DNA of 64,000 nucleotides from NCBI GenBank assembly GCA_900540185.1, contig UQFH01000006.1, forward strand, positions 67,282 to 131,281. Direction: 5' to 3'. The stretch is from an uncultured Eubacteriales bacterium. Its GTDB lineage: Bacteria > Bacillota > Clostridia > Tissierellales > Peptoniphilaceae. A model generated the notes under the pieces. That model made no database searches. It had not been told where the DNA came from and saw only the letters and a list, made by a program, of their open reading frames with translations. The position numbers and the translations under genes were made by a program. Below are positions 25,416 to 34,289 of the stretch, in pieces; within the stretch, counting starts at the first letter, position 1, and each line of letters starts with the position of its first letter.

Positions 25416-27194
25416 TTATTTCGAAATTTCATCAATAATTTCGCCGATATATTGTATAGTGTCTTTAAGTGCTTTACCGCCTTCAATTTGCACTCCGAGT
25501 TTCTTTGCCCAATCTTCAGGCGAGAGTTTTCCGCCCGTCTTCATTGTTTCTTTGTAATTTTCAATAATTTCTTTCTTTTCGCTGTCGGTGCTTGTTTGAA
25601 GTTTTCTGAAAAGCTCAGTTCCGATTGAAAGACCCGCTTGATATGTGAACGGATAAAGTCCCATAAAGTAATGCGGTTGGCGCATCCACGTGAGTTCGCT
25701 TCCCGGAAGAATTTCAACATCGTCGCCCCAGAATTCTTCGAGAGTGTTTCTAAAGATTTCATTCAGCTTGTCAGCATTAATGTTTTCGCCCTTGTCGATT
25801 CTTCTGTAGACTTCTCTTTGATAAATCGCTTCAATTCCGTGGGTTACAAAATTGTGGTAATATGTTCTTTCTATCATTTGAACTCTTACCCACTTTTTAA
25901 ATTCTTCATCATCCGTGCTGTTGATCAAATAATTTGCAAGAAGCATTTCGTTGCAAGTAGACGGCATTTCGCTTATATACATTGAACTTTCAGTATTTAT
26001 GATTGAATTGTCCATCGACGAATAACGTCCGTGTCCGGCGTGACCGAGTTCGTGAGCAAGCACGAAAACGTCTTCCATCTTGCCCATCCAGCTGATTAGA
26101 ACATATGAGTGGAGTTGATAATAAGGGTCGCAGAATGCTCCCGTTGATTTTCCTTCATTTTGTGCAAAGTCAATCCACTTGTTGTCAATGTGTTTTAAAG
26201 TTTCATTAACATAGTCTTCGCCGAAAATTGCAAGTCCTTTCCTCAAATAATCCTTGCTGTCTTCAATTGAGATTTCTTTTTCAAACTCAGGCATAAGCGG
26301 CGCTTTAAGATCCGCATATGTCATTTTATCGAGACCATATTTTTCCTTGACAAGTTTTGCATATTTTCTCATATGTTTCGGAAGTTCTCTTTTCAGCGTA
26401 TCAATATGATCCTCATAAACTTCCCGTCTGATGTCTTGAAGGTCCAGAAGATAATCGAATACACTTTCAAAACCATAGATTTCGCTGAGAGCTTTTTCCG
26501 CTTTCAGTTGCGTATTGTAGTTTAGAGCGAGAGTCGTTTGATACTTTCTCATAACACTCACAAATTCTTCGAAAGATTTTCTTCTGAGCTCCGTGTCCGA
26601 TGAACCTTCATATTTATCTTCATAAAGACCGAAAGTCATCGGCACTTCTTTGTCGAGTTTCAAACTGTTAAATCTTACGTCGCCTGCAATCGCGCCTTCC
26701 CAAATTCCGTATGGAGCGTTAAATACAGGATTTAACTTTGTGAGAGCGTCAACAACTGCGAAAGGCGGCTTGTGTGCCTTATCTTTTTTGAGTCTTCTCA
26801 AATAAACAAGTGCAAAGTCAAGCTTTTCAAGCGCCTTATCCAAAACATCGTCCGAAAGTTCCATGATTTCATCGTCTAAAAATGACATATTTGCTGAAGA
26901 AACGGTGTCCGCTTTATCATATTCTTCCAAATAGCCATATGCCTTTGTATTTGTGCCGTCTTCTGAAAAATAAAGATTTGCAAAACCGCCGACAAGGCTG
27001 TCGACTTCAAGATATTTTTCATAAAGTTTCAAAACTTCTTCGAGCGTTTTTAAATCTTTTATTTTGCCCTTGAATTCAAAAATCTTTTTTGAAAGTGATA
27101 CTTTTTCTTCAAGTTTCTTTTCAAAATCTTCGTCATCTTTTACGAGATCGGTCAAATCCCATTTTAATTTTTCGTCAACATCTTTTCTTAACAT
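25416..27194 (-). CDS. pepF: oligoendopeptidase F (M3B metallopeptidase)
   Basis: A 592-residue cytoplasmic zinc endopeptidase that cuts short peptides, probably those taken up by Opp. The M3 active site HELGHAGHGRYSS lies near residue 380, with the downstream Glu in INTESSMYISEMPSTCNEML. N-terminal helical domain starts with DEKLKWDLTDLV. Full length for PepF. It ends the long pyr operon and overlaps asnB by 7 bases; the start is preceded by AGGAGGGG. Confidence 0.95.
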   Translation of the reverse strand: MLRKDVDEKLKWDLTDLVKDDEDFEKKLEEKVSLSKKIFEFKGKIKDLKTLEEVLKLYEKYLEVDSLVGGFANLYFSEDGTNTKAYGYLEEYDKADTVSSANMSFLDDEIMELSDDVLDKALEKLDFALVYLRRLKKDKAHKPPFAVVDALTKLNPVFNAPYGIWEGAIAGDVRFNSLKLDKEVPMTFGLYEDKYEGSSDTELRRKSFEEFVSVMRKYQTTLALNYNTQLKAEKALSEIYGFESVFDYLLDLQDIRREVYEDHIDTLKRELPKHMRKYAKLVKEKYGLDKMTYADLKAPLMPEFEKEISIEDSKDYLRKGLAIFGEDYVNETLKHIDNKWIDFAQNEGKSTGAFCDPYYQLHSYVLISWMGKMEDVFVLAHELGHAGHGRYSSMDNSIINTESSMYISEMPSTCNEMLLANYLINSTDDEEFKKWVRVQMIERTYYHNFVTHGIEAIYQREVYRRIDKGENINADKLNEIFRNTLEEFWGDDVEILPGSELTWMRQPHYFMGLYPFTYQAGLSIGTELFRKLQTSTDSEKKEIIENYKETMKTGGKLSPEDWAKKLGVQIEGGKALKDTIQYIGEIIDEISK

Positions 27195-29035
27195 ATTCCC
27201 CTCCTGTTGATATATAAATCATACCAAACCAAAAATACATAGTATGAGTAAAGTCTTCTATGATTTCTCTTAACGCCGTCCTTGTGCTCCTTGAGCATAT
27301 CCAGAACTGCACTTCTGTCAAAAAAGTCATCGCAAAGTTCACTCGAAAGCACTTCGTAGAATTTATTATAAAAATTATCTTCCTTTAAAAAATCTCTGAA
27401 AGGAACCGGGAAGCCCTTCTTCGGTCTCGTGTACCATTCCTCAGGAAGCACTTCTTTTGCAGCTTCTCTTAGAGCAAACTTCGTGACATTTCCTCTCACT
27501 TTCAAACCGCTCGAAAGTCTTCTTGCGACACTCCAAACTTCGAGGTCCAAAAACGGAACCCTGAGTTCCAGACTGTGAGCCATACTCATTCTGTCTCCCT
27601 TTAAAAGTATGTCATATTGCATGAAACTGTTCAAATCGACAAGTTGTTTTCCGCTCAATTCATCCACATTTTTGAAAAATTTCGATGTGAATTGTCTTGC
27701 TTCCATTCCGTCTTTGTATCTATTACTTAAAATATCTCTAACTTCTGACGGCGAGCTTATATTTGCTTCACCAACAAATAAATCCTTCGGCTCAAGCGCT
27801 CCCTTTTCCATACGTCTTTTTAACGATGAATCCGGTAATATTTTCGAAGCACCTTTCAAACCTTTTCTCAAATTTTTCGGAAGTTTTAAATATTTCTCAA
27901 TCGCACTGTCTTCGCGATAAAGGTCATATCCGCCGAAAAATTCATCCGCTCCTTCTCCGCTCAAAACAACAGTCGCATTTTCGCGCGCAAGTTTGGAGAG
28001 AAAATATAGAGGAATGCTCGACAAATTCGCCTGCGGTTCGTCGAGATGGTAAATTATGTCGTCCAAATTTTCCAAAACTTCATTTTTGTCGATTATAAGT
28101 CTATTGAGTTTTATCCCCAAAATTTCACACAGTTTTTTCGCAAGTCCGCTTTCGTCAAACTTGCCTTCCTCTTCGCTAAATCCTACACTAAAACTCATCT
28201 CAGGCTTTGTGAGCGCCGTGATATAGCTCGAGTCGATACCGCCCGACAAAAATGTTCCGACCTTAACATCCGCGTTTTTATGAAGTTCTACACTGTTGTG
28301 AACAGCTTTTCGTATCATATAAACTGCATCGTCAAGATTTGTAATCTTGTCGTTTGACATTTGAAATTGGAAATATTCTCCGGTAATCGGATATAGCGAG
28401 TCTTCAATATTTGAAATCTCCAAATAATGTCCGTTTTTAAGACGTTTAATGCCTTCAATCATCGTATCTTCGCCGCAAACATGTTGCAGTTCAAGATATG
28501 AAAAAAGTGAATTATTATTAAGTCTCGGTGAGAAAAATTTATTTGAAATGAGCGCCTTCAGCTCCGAGCCGAAAATAAATTCGCCCTTGTCGTTAAATCC
28601 ATAATAAAGCGGCTTTATTCCAAAATGGTCGCGCGCCATAAAAACTCTATTCTTGTGGAATATTGCAAATGCAAACATTCCCCTCAATTTCGAAAGAATG
28701 CTCTTTCCGTATTTTAAATATCCCTTTAAAATAACTTCCGTGTCGGATGTCGTTTTAAATTTGACGCCGTTTCCTTGTAGGTCTTGTCGAAGTTCTTTGT
28801 AGTTGTAAACTTCGCCGTTAAAGACAATAACCGCTCCTGTTTCTTCGTCAATCATCGGTTGGTTGCTTCTCGAATCCAAATCAATTATTTGAAGTCTTGC
28901 AAAACCGAGATGCAGGTTCTCATTTTCATAAAACGAAAGATTGTCGGGTCCCCTGTGACGAATACTCTCAAGCATCGACCTGATTGAATCGTCATTGTAT
29001 TCTTTTTTACTGATTATACCTGTAAATCCACACAT
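27188..29035 (-). CDS. asnB: asparagine synthase (glutamine-hydrolysing)
   Basis: A 615-residue enzyme making asparagine from aspartate, ATP and glutamine. N-terminal class II glutaminase with nucleophile Cys-2 (MCGFTGIIS), RHRGPDN near 27-33 and VFNGEVYNYKELR near 71-83. The C-terminal ATP-pyrophosphatase domain carries the PP-loop FLSGGIDSS at 262-270 and later LSGEGADEFFGGY. Length matches the B. subtilis AsnB/AsnO type. It lies in a pyrimidine operon; both pathways use aspartate and glutamine, which may explain the linkage. Confidence 0.95.
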   Translation of the reverse strand: MCGFTGIISKKEYNDDSIRSMLESIRHRGPDNLSFYENENLHLGFARLQIIDLDSRSNQPMIDEETGAVIVFNGEVYNYKELRQDLQGNGVKFKTTSDTEVILKGYLKYGKSILSKLRGMFAFAIFHKNRVFMARDHFGIKPLYYGFNDKGEFIFGSELKALISNKFFSPRLNNNSLFSYLELQHVCGEDTMIEGIKRLKNGHYLEISNIEDSLYPITGEYFQFQMSNDKITNLDDAVYMIRKAVHNSVELHKNADVKVGTFLSGGIDSSYITALTKPEMSFSVGFSEEEGKFDESGLAKKLCEILGIKLNRLIIDKNEVLENLDDIIYHLDEPQANLSSIPLYFLSKLARENATVVLSGEGADEFFGGYDLYREDSAIEKYLKLPKNLRKGLKGASKILPDSSLKRRMEKGALEPKDLFVGEANISSPSEVRDILSNRYKDGMEARQFTSKFFKNVDELSGKQLVDLNSFMQYDILLKGDRMSMAHSLELRVPFLDLEVWSVARRLSSGLKVRGNVTKFALREAAKEVLPEEWYTRPKKGFPVPFRDFLKEDNFYNKFYEVLSSELCDDFFDRSAVLDMLKEHKDGVKRNHRRLYSYYVFLVWYDLYINRRGIC

Positions 29036-29043
29036 ATTATCCT

Positions 29044-29694
29044 CTATTTTATATTTTCTAAAATTATTTCCTTAGCCATTTTAATGACTTCTCTATAAAT
29101 TTCCGAGCCCTCTTCCATGTTCAACTTGGAAAGCGCCTTTATTCCTTCCGGAACATCCCCTTGAAATCTTAAAATTTTTACAGTCTTAAAAAGCTGTCCG
29201 CCTTTTTCATAATCTTCCTTAAAAACACTGTCATAAAGAATATTCGCTTCTTCATCTTCATTGATTTTATAAAGAAGAAGTAGTTTATTTAAAACAGCAT
29301 TTTTAAAATTCACTCTGTCGAAATCGTTCAGATTTAAAGCATCCAAATATTTTTTCCCGTCGACCTTGTCGCCTTGTGTTATATATGCTCCTGCAATATT
29401 TAACATAATCATATTTTTGATTGACGGAACTTTCGTTTCATTTAAAAGTTTTAATTGTTTGCTTATAAAAATTTCCGCATCTTGACTGAGTTTGTATTCA
29501 TTTACGTGCGATTTCATCGAAGCAAAATCTTTTTTTATCTTTCTTAAATCGATAAAAGAGAGTAAAAGTACAACTCCCCCAACCAAAAGACCGCCTATGA
29601 CGGGGTCCACCGTTCTCTTCGTGAGATAACAAAAAAGAGTGTATACAGGAATTGTTATGAGCGAATATAAAATATATTTTTTGTAATTAAGCAT
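29044..29694 (-). CDS. membrane-anchored TPR-like protein, function unknown
   Basis: A 216-residue protein starting MLNYKKYILYSLITIPV at 29694, inside the end of the AcpS-NnrD gene (8-base overlap); earlier in-frame codons have no ribosome site. Two membrane spans lie at about 7-22 and 32-48. The rest is a soluble helical region of roughly 165 residues with alternating helices that resemble tetratricopeptide repeats. No family assigned. Tight coupling to acpS-nnrD and asnB suggests a house-keeping role, but this is positional only. Confidence 0.75.
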   Translation of the reverse strand: MLNYKKYILYSLITIPVYTLFCYLTKRTVDPVIGGLLVGGVVLLLSFIDLRKIKKDFASMKSHVNEYKLSQDAEIFISKQLKLLNETKVPSIKNMIMLNIAGAYITQGDKVDGKKYLDALNLNDFDRVNFKNAVLNKLLLLYKINEDEEANILYDSVFKEDYEKGGQLFKTVKILRFQGDVPEGIKALSKLNMEEGSEIYREVIKMAKEIILENIK

Positions 29695-30817
29695 CGTCTT
29701 CCTCCCTAAAAACATATTTAAGTCCCTCGATAATGTCGCTTGCAATCATGGAACGCTTCGATATTTTTTGCGCCATAATATCCGCCGACAGTCCGTGAAA
29801 ATAAACTCCAAGCTTTCCTGCCCTAAATGTGTCACAACCGTTTGCAAGAAAGGCGCCGATAATTCCGGTCAAAACATCGCCCGTTCCTGCCGTTGCAAGC
29901 CCGTTGTTGCCGGATTCATTTATATAATATTCTCCGTTTTTATTATAAACCAAGGAACCCTCTCCCTTTATTATAACATCACACGAGTATTTTTGCGATA
30001 TCTCTTCGGCAGATTTTAATCTATTTTTCATAATATATGATACATCTTTTGAAAGAAGTCGCGCCGCTTCCATAGGATGCGGAGTGATTATAAGTTGGTT
30101 CATTCCGACGTTTCCGAATTTTTTTAAGTAATACAACCCGTCTGCATCGAGAACCGTTCTTATATTTCTTTCGGCGATATAAGAAAATAATTTTTTCATA
30201 TATTCTTCCGATGAATATCCGATTCCCGGACCGACTGCGAGCGCGTCAATAGAGCAGAAAAATAAAATATCTTCTCTACCCATAATTATTTCTTCATCAA
30301 GACATATCTCAAGTGCGGTTTTATTCTCTTCTTCCGAAAAAAGATATACATATCCCGCTCCCGCTCTCATCGCCGCCCTTGACGAAAGCTTTGCGCATCC
30401 GATCATACCTTTTTGCCCCGCCACAATTCCAAGTCTTCCGAATGTCGCTTTGTTTGCATTTGACGGTCTTGTCGGAAGAAGTTTTAATAAATCTTTATCA
30501 ACCATAATTTCACCATCCCCCGTAACAATTGCAATTGCATAGTCTCCGTCGTGCGAAATTGACAAATTGTATCTCAAATTCTCAAAAACGATTGACGGCT
30601 TTCCCTTCTCATCTTTTAAAATAATTGAATTTTCCAAAATGCTTTTATTTATGCCGCTACCCAATTGTTTTCCAAGAGCTTCCTTTGATGCAAAAATGCC
30701 CGCAAGAGTCTCGGGACTTTCCTCGCGGGTATTCAGCATATTTTGAACGAAGTCAAGACCTCGTCTTTCAATCAATTCAATTATTCTATTTATCTTAACA
30801 ATATCTATTCCCGACAT
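29687..30817 (-). CDS. fused holo-ACP synthase and ADP/ATP-dependent NAD(P)H-hydrate dehydratase
   Basis: A 376-residue two-domain fusion. Residues 1-105 are AcpS, which transfers phosphopantetheine to acyl carrier protein: metal site Asp-5 (GIDIVKINRI), Glu-46 (FASKEALGKQLGSGI) and NLSISHDGDYAIAIV. From about 110 to the end is NnrD (YjeF C-terminal domain), which repairs hydrated NAD(P)H: GRLGIVAGQKGMIG, AVGPGIGY, LDADGLYYL, TPHPMEAARLL and the catalytic AGTGDVLTG loop. The NnrE epimerase half usually attached to NnrD is absent. AcpS and YjeF genes are often neighbours in Firmicutes; a direct fusion is less usual. It overlaps pyrE by one base. Confidence 0.88.
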   Translation of the reverse strand: MSGIDIVKINRIIELIERRGLDFVQNMLNTREESPETLAGIFASKEALGKQLGSGINKSILENSIILKDEKGKPSIVFENLRYNLSISHDGDYAIAIVTGDGEIMVDKDLLKLLPTRPSNANKATFGRLGIVAGQKGMIGCAKLSSRAAMRAGAGYVYLFSEEENKTALEICLDEEIIMGREDILFFCSIDALAVGPGIGYSSEEYMKKLFSYIAERNIRTVLDADGLYYLKKFGNVGMNQLIITPHPMEAARLLSKDVSYIMKNRLKSAEEISQKYSCDVIIKGEGSLVYNKNGEYYINESGNNGLATAGTGDVLTGIIGAFLANGCDTFRAGKLGVYFHGLSADIMAQKISKRSMIASDIIEGLKYVFREEDDA

Positions 30818-31398
30818 TATTTTTTAAGAAACCTGCTTCCGGGTTGAACCATCGGCACATTTTCTTTGCAAAGTGGGCAGTCTTCCGGTTCATAAATATC
30901 AGCTTCGAGTTTGATTGCAGCAAAAACAGGTAGCGGTGGAGTTTGTTTTGTTCTGTCGACAATTGCGCCGATTCCAAGAACTTCTCCGCCTTGTTCTTCG
31001 ATTACTGCTGCTGTTTCAAGTGATGATTTTCCGGTCGTTACAACGTCTTCGCAAATCAAAACTTTTTCGCCTTTTTCAATTCTGAATCCTCTTCTAAGAC
31101 ACATATTACCTTCTTTTCTTTCGGCAAAAACAGATCTTACTCCGAGTGCTCTTGCGAGTTCGTAGCCGATGATAATCCCGCCCATTGCAGGACCCACAAC
31201 AACATCCGGATGAATGTTATTTTCTTCAAGTTTTTCTTTTATTGCATGTGCGATTTTTTCAGCATCTTCAGCATACTCAGTTGCGAGTGCGCATTGAACA
31301 TAAACATTTGAGTGCTTGCCGCTTGAAAGCCCGAAATGTCCGTGAAGTAGTGCTTCTCTCTTTTTTAATAATTCTACAATTTCAGATTCTCTTGTCAT
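30817..31398 (-). CDS. pyrE: orotate phosphoribosyltransferase
   Basis: A 193-residue enzyme converting orotate and PRPP to OMP, the fifth step of pyrimidine synthesis. Start MTRESEIVELLKKREAL at 31398 after GGAGG. The PRPP-binding motif VLICEDVVTTGKSSLE is clear, as is GHFGLSSGKHSNVYVQC. C-terminal CPLC and the position next to pyrD support PyrE. Its length and the extra CPLC tail place it in the archaeal/Clostridia-like PyrE subgroup rather than the E. coli type. Confidence 0.93.
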   Translation of the reverse strand: MTRESEIVELLKKREALLHGHFGLSSGKHSNVYVQCALATEYAEDAEKIAHAIKEKLEENNIHPDVVVGPAMGGIIIGYELARALGVRSVFAERKEGNMCLRRGFRIEKGEKVLICEDVVTTGKSSLETAAVIEEQGGEVLGIGAIVDRTKQTPPLPVFAAIKLEADIYEPEDCPLCKENVPMVQPGSRFLKK

Positions 31399-31400
31399 TT

Positions 31401-32312
31401 TTACCTCCAAATACAGCCTCTAATTTCTTCAATGTTTTTATCTATTTCTTTTTCCGCATATTTTTCCAATCCTTCGACGACATTTATCGCGGACGTCGGA
31501 TTGTATAAATTTGCAGAACCTATTTCAACCAAAGTTGCACCTGCCATAATAAATTCAAGCGCATCCTTGTAATTTTCAATTCCGCCGATTCCGATAACCG
31601 GAATATTTACATTCTTTGAAACTTCATAAACCATTCTAAGTGCAATCGGTTTTATTGCAGGTCCCGAAAGACCGGCTGTCACATTGTTGAAGCGCGGCTT
31701 TCTCGTTCTTACATCAATTGCAAGAGCATTGAAAGTGTTTACAAGGGAAACTCCGTCGGCTCCGATTTCTTCCATAGTCTTTGCCAATGCAACAATATTT
31801 TCGGCATTCGGTGAAAGCTTTATTATGAGCGGTTTGTTCTTAACAGCTTTTCTAACTTCAGAAACAACTGTTCTTGCATCTTCGCATCTGATTCCAAAAG
31901 CCATTCCACCCGTTTTTACATTAGGACATGAAATATTAAGTTCAATCGCATCTGCAATCGATTCATCGAGAAGTTTTGCCCCTTCCACATAGTCTTCGAT
32001 TGAGTTGCCGCCCATATTTGCAATGACATAGTCGTTCACCGTTTTCATCTTCGGAAGTTCGACTTCGATATAATGCTTAACTCCCGGATTTTCAAGCCCG
32101 ATTGAGTTCATCATTCCCGAAGCGGTTTCCCAAACTCTTTGACCTTCGTTTCCTCTCTTTGGATTTAGAGTCAAACCTTTTCCGATAATTCCGCCAAGTC
32201 TTTTAACGTCATAGAATTGCTCGAAAACATCGCCGAATCCGAAAGTTCCGCTCGCCGTCAAGACCGGATTTTTTAATTTTGTTCCAAGAAACATCGTCTC
32301 TAATTTATTCAT
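31401..32312 (-). CDS. pyrD: dihydroorotate dehydrogenase B, catalytic subunit
   Basis: A 303-residue FMN enzyme of the class 1B type, oxidising dihydroorotate to orotate with NAD as acceptor through PyrK. Visible: GTKLKNPVLTASGTFGFGD, the active-site region ELNISCPNVKTGGMAFG (catalytic Cys), IIKLSPN, and VIGIGGIENYKDALEFIMAG for FMN phosphate. Overlaps pyrK by 8 bases, as expected for a heterotetramer. Confidence 0.95.
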   Translation of the reverse strand: MNKLETMFLGTKLKNPVLTASGTFGFGDVFEQFYDVKRLGGIIGKGLTLNPKRGNEGQRVWETASGMMNSIGLENPGVKHYIEVELPKMKTVNDYVIANMGGNSIEDYVEGAKLLDESIADAIELNISCPNVKTGGMAFGIRCEDARTVVSEVRKAVKNKPLIIKLSPNAENIVALAKTMEEIGADGVSLVNTFNALAIDVRTRKPRFNNVTAGLSGPAIKPIALRMVYEVSKNVNIPVIGIGGIENYKDALEFIMAGATLVEIGSANLYNPTSAINVVEGLEKYAEKEIDKNIEEIRGCIWR

Positions 32313-33030
32313 TAAAAATCAACTCCTTAGCCGAAAATACCGGACCCGCTTTGCAGATTCCCTTGCGACCGCCAATTGTATCGCAAAGACAGCTCATGCA
32401 TGCTCCAAATCCGCAGCCCATATATGCTTCAAGGCTCACTTGCATATCCGCATCCGGGCATTTTTTAACTGTAGCTTTAACCATCGGCATCGGTCCGCAA
32501 ACATAAATCATTTCATATTTTTCCGCATCGAGCAAATCGAGTGCATATCCTTTGTGACCCACGCTTCCGTCTTCCGTTGCAATGTAGATATTGTCCACAT
32601 AGTCTTTAAATTCTTCAGTATAGTAACTTCCGCTTCTATAGCCGACATAAAGGTCAGGTTTTACAGAAAGTTTTTTTGCAAGATATAAAAGCGGTGCGAT
32701 ACCTGCAGTTCCTGCAAGCAACGCACATTTTCCTTCCACAGGTTTAAACCCGTTTCCGAGAGGCCCCATCATTAAAATTTCGTCTCCGGCTCTCTTTCTT
32801 GAAAAAATTTCCGTGCCTTTTCCCATAATTTGTATTAAAAAATATAATTCTCCGTCTTTATAATCGGAAACCGAGATTGGACGACCCATCATCGGATCTG
32901 TCGTGTCCGGTTCTCTAAGCATGAAAAATTGTCCCGGTTCAACAGTTACATCCGCTTCAACCGCCATAACAAAAATTTCATCGTTTAAATGTCTGATTTC
33001 GCTAATCTTATATGAATTATAACCCGACAT
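32305..33030 (-). CDS. pyrK: dihydroorotate dehydrogenase B, electron-transfer subunit
   Basis: A 241-residue FAD and [2Fe-2S] protein passing electrons from PyrD to NAD. FAD site GRPISVSDYKDGELYFLIQ, NAD-binding GTAGIAPLLYLAKKL, and the C-terminal [2Fe-2S] cysteines in MGCGFGACMSCLC plus Cys in GRKGICKAGPVF. Full length. The start lies inside the end of pyrF (14-base overlap). Confidence 0.95.
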   Translation of the reverse strand: MSGYNSYKISEIRHLNDEIFVMAVEADVTVEPGQFFMLREPDTTDPMMGRPISVSDYKDGELYFLIQIMGKGTEIFSRKRAGDEILMMGPLGNGFKPVEGKCALLAGTAGIAPLLYLAKKLSVKPDLYVGYRSGSYYTEEFKDYVDNIYIATEDGSVGHKGYALDLLDAEKYEMIYVCGPMPMVKATVKKCPDADMQVSLEAYMGCGFGACMSCLCDTIGGRKGICKAGPVFSAKELIFNE

Positions 33031-33865
33031 TAAAATCCCTCCTCATTTTTAAAACAGCTTCACGGGTTGCTTCTTCGAAATCCTTGTCCGATTTTTCAAA
33101 TGCTCTGATAATGCCTCTCGAAGAATTTGCAACTCCGCCGTTGCCGTCCTTAAGTAGACTCATCGCGTCCGCAGCTCCGCCGCCTTGTGCGCCGTAGCCC
33201 GGAATCAAAAAGAATGTGTCCGGGAAGCACTCTCTTATAAATTCAGCTTCGCCTGATGCTTTATTTGTCGCACCTATAACAAAACCGACTTTTCTGTAGC
33301 CGCATTCTCCTATCGTATTTCCCGCCATCTTTTGAATTTTATCGCCGACGATACTGTAAAAAGGTTTGCCGTCGACATCAATCTCCTCAAAATCGTGGCT
33401 GCCCGGATTTGAAGTCTTTATAATAACAAAAAGTCCCTTGTCATTCTTTTCGACATATTCCAAATATGGCTCAATTGAATCTAGCCCCATATATGGACTC
33501 AAAGTCATAATATCTCCTTCAAAATCTCCTGAGAAATACGCATCGGCATATCCCTTTGCAGTCAAAGAAATGTCTCCCCTCTTTACATCGTTTATAATTA
33601 TTATACCACATTTTCTTATATATTCATTGGTGCTTTTTAAAGCTCTCATGCCTTCAATGCCCAGCGCTTCATAATATGCGGCTTGCGGCTTATAGCATGC
33701 GACCAAATCCTTTGTGGCGTCAATTATCATTTTGTTATAATTAAAAATTTTTTCGTAGATCGGCTTATCTTCCAAACATTTCGGCATATGTAAAGGATTC
33801 GGGTCCAATCCCACGCAAATCGGGCCCCTTTCCTCCACGCTCTTAAATAATCTATTTATAGACAT
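33017..33865 (-). CDS. pyrF: orotidine 5'-phosphate decarboxylase, type 2
   Basis: A 282-residue decarboxylase producing UMP. At this length and with CVGLDPNPLHMP, YKPQAAYYEALG, IINDVKRGDISLTAKGYADA and the late FFLIPGYGAQGGGA, it belongs to the larger PyrF type 2 group (as in actinobacteria and Myxococcus), not the 235-residue Bacillus type. The catalytic Lys and Asp lie in DVKRGD. It overlaps pyrI and pyrK by 14 bases each. Confidence 0.94.
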   Translation of the reverse strand: MSINRLFKSVEERGPICVGLDPNPLHMPKCLEDKPIYEKIFNYNKMIIDATKDLVACYKPQAAYYEALGIEGMRALKSTNEYIRKCGIIIINDVKRGDISLTAKGYADAYFSGDFEGDIMTLSPYMGLDSIEPYLEYVEKNDKGLFVIIKTSNPGSHDFEEIDVDGKPFYSIVGDKIQKMAGNTIGECGYRKVGFVIGATNKASGEAEFIRECFPDTFFLIPGYGAQGGGAADAMSLLKDGNGGVANSSRGIIRAFEKSDKDFEEATREAVLKMRRDFNVGL

Positions 33866-34289
33866 CTTTTTTACTCATCAAATGGTCGCAGTAATCGCAA
33901 CGATATGTGCCTGTTTCCGGGTTAACAAGAGTGAAGCTTTGTTTCATTCCTCTTTCAACGCTTGTGATACATCTTGGATTGTTGCATTCCAAAACGCCTT
34001 CAACATGTTCAGGGAGTTTAAGATTTATTTTCTTTACAATTTTTTCGTCTTCAATAACATTGACTGTGATTTCAGGGTCGATAAAACCTAGTGCCGATAA
34101 ATCGATGTCTAAAACATTTTCAATTTTGATTATGTCTTTTTTCCCAATTCTTTCACTTTGTGCATTCATAATGAGCGCAACAGTAAAATCTGCATCTCTT
34201 AATCCCAAATAATCAAATATTTTTAGACCGAGACCGGCGTGAATGTGGTCGATAACTATTCCTCTTTTAATTGAATTTATACTAAGCAT
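33852..34289 (-). CDS. pyrI: aspartate carbamoyltransferase regulatory chain
   Basis: A 145-residue regulatory subunit. N-terminal nucleotide-binding domain (GIVIDHIHAGLGLKIFDYLG), then the zinc domain with four Cys (CNNPRC and CDYC), which contacts PyrB. Its presence suggests feedback control of ATCase by nucleotides, which Bacillus-type ATCase lacks. Overlaps pyrB by 8 bases and pyrF by 14. Confidence 0.96.
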   Translation of the reverse strand: MLSINSIKRGIVIDHIHAGLGLKIFDYLGLRDADFTVALIMNAQSERIGKKDIIKIENVLDIDLSALGFIDPEITVNVIEDEKIVKKINLKLPEHVEGVLECNNPRCITSVERGMKQSFTLVNPETGTYRCDYCDHLMSKKDVYK

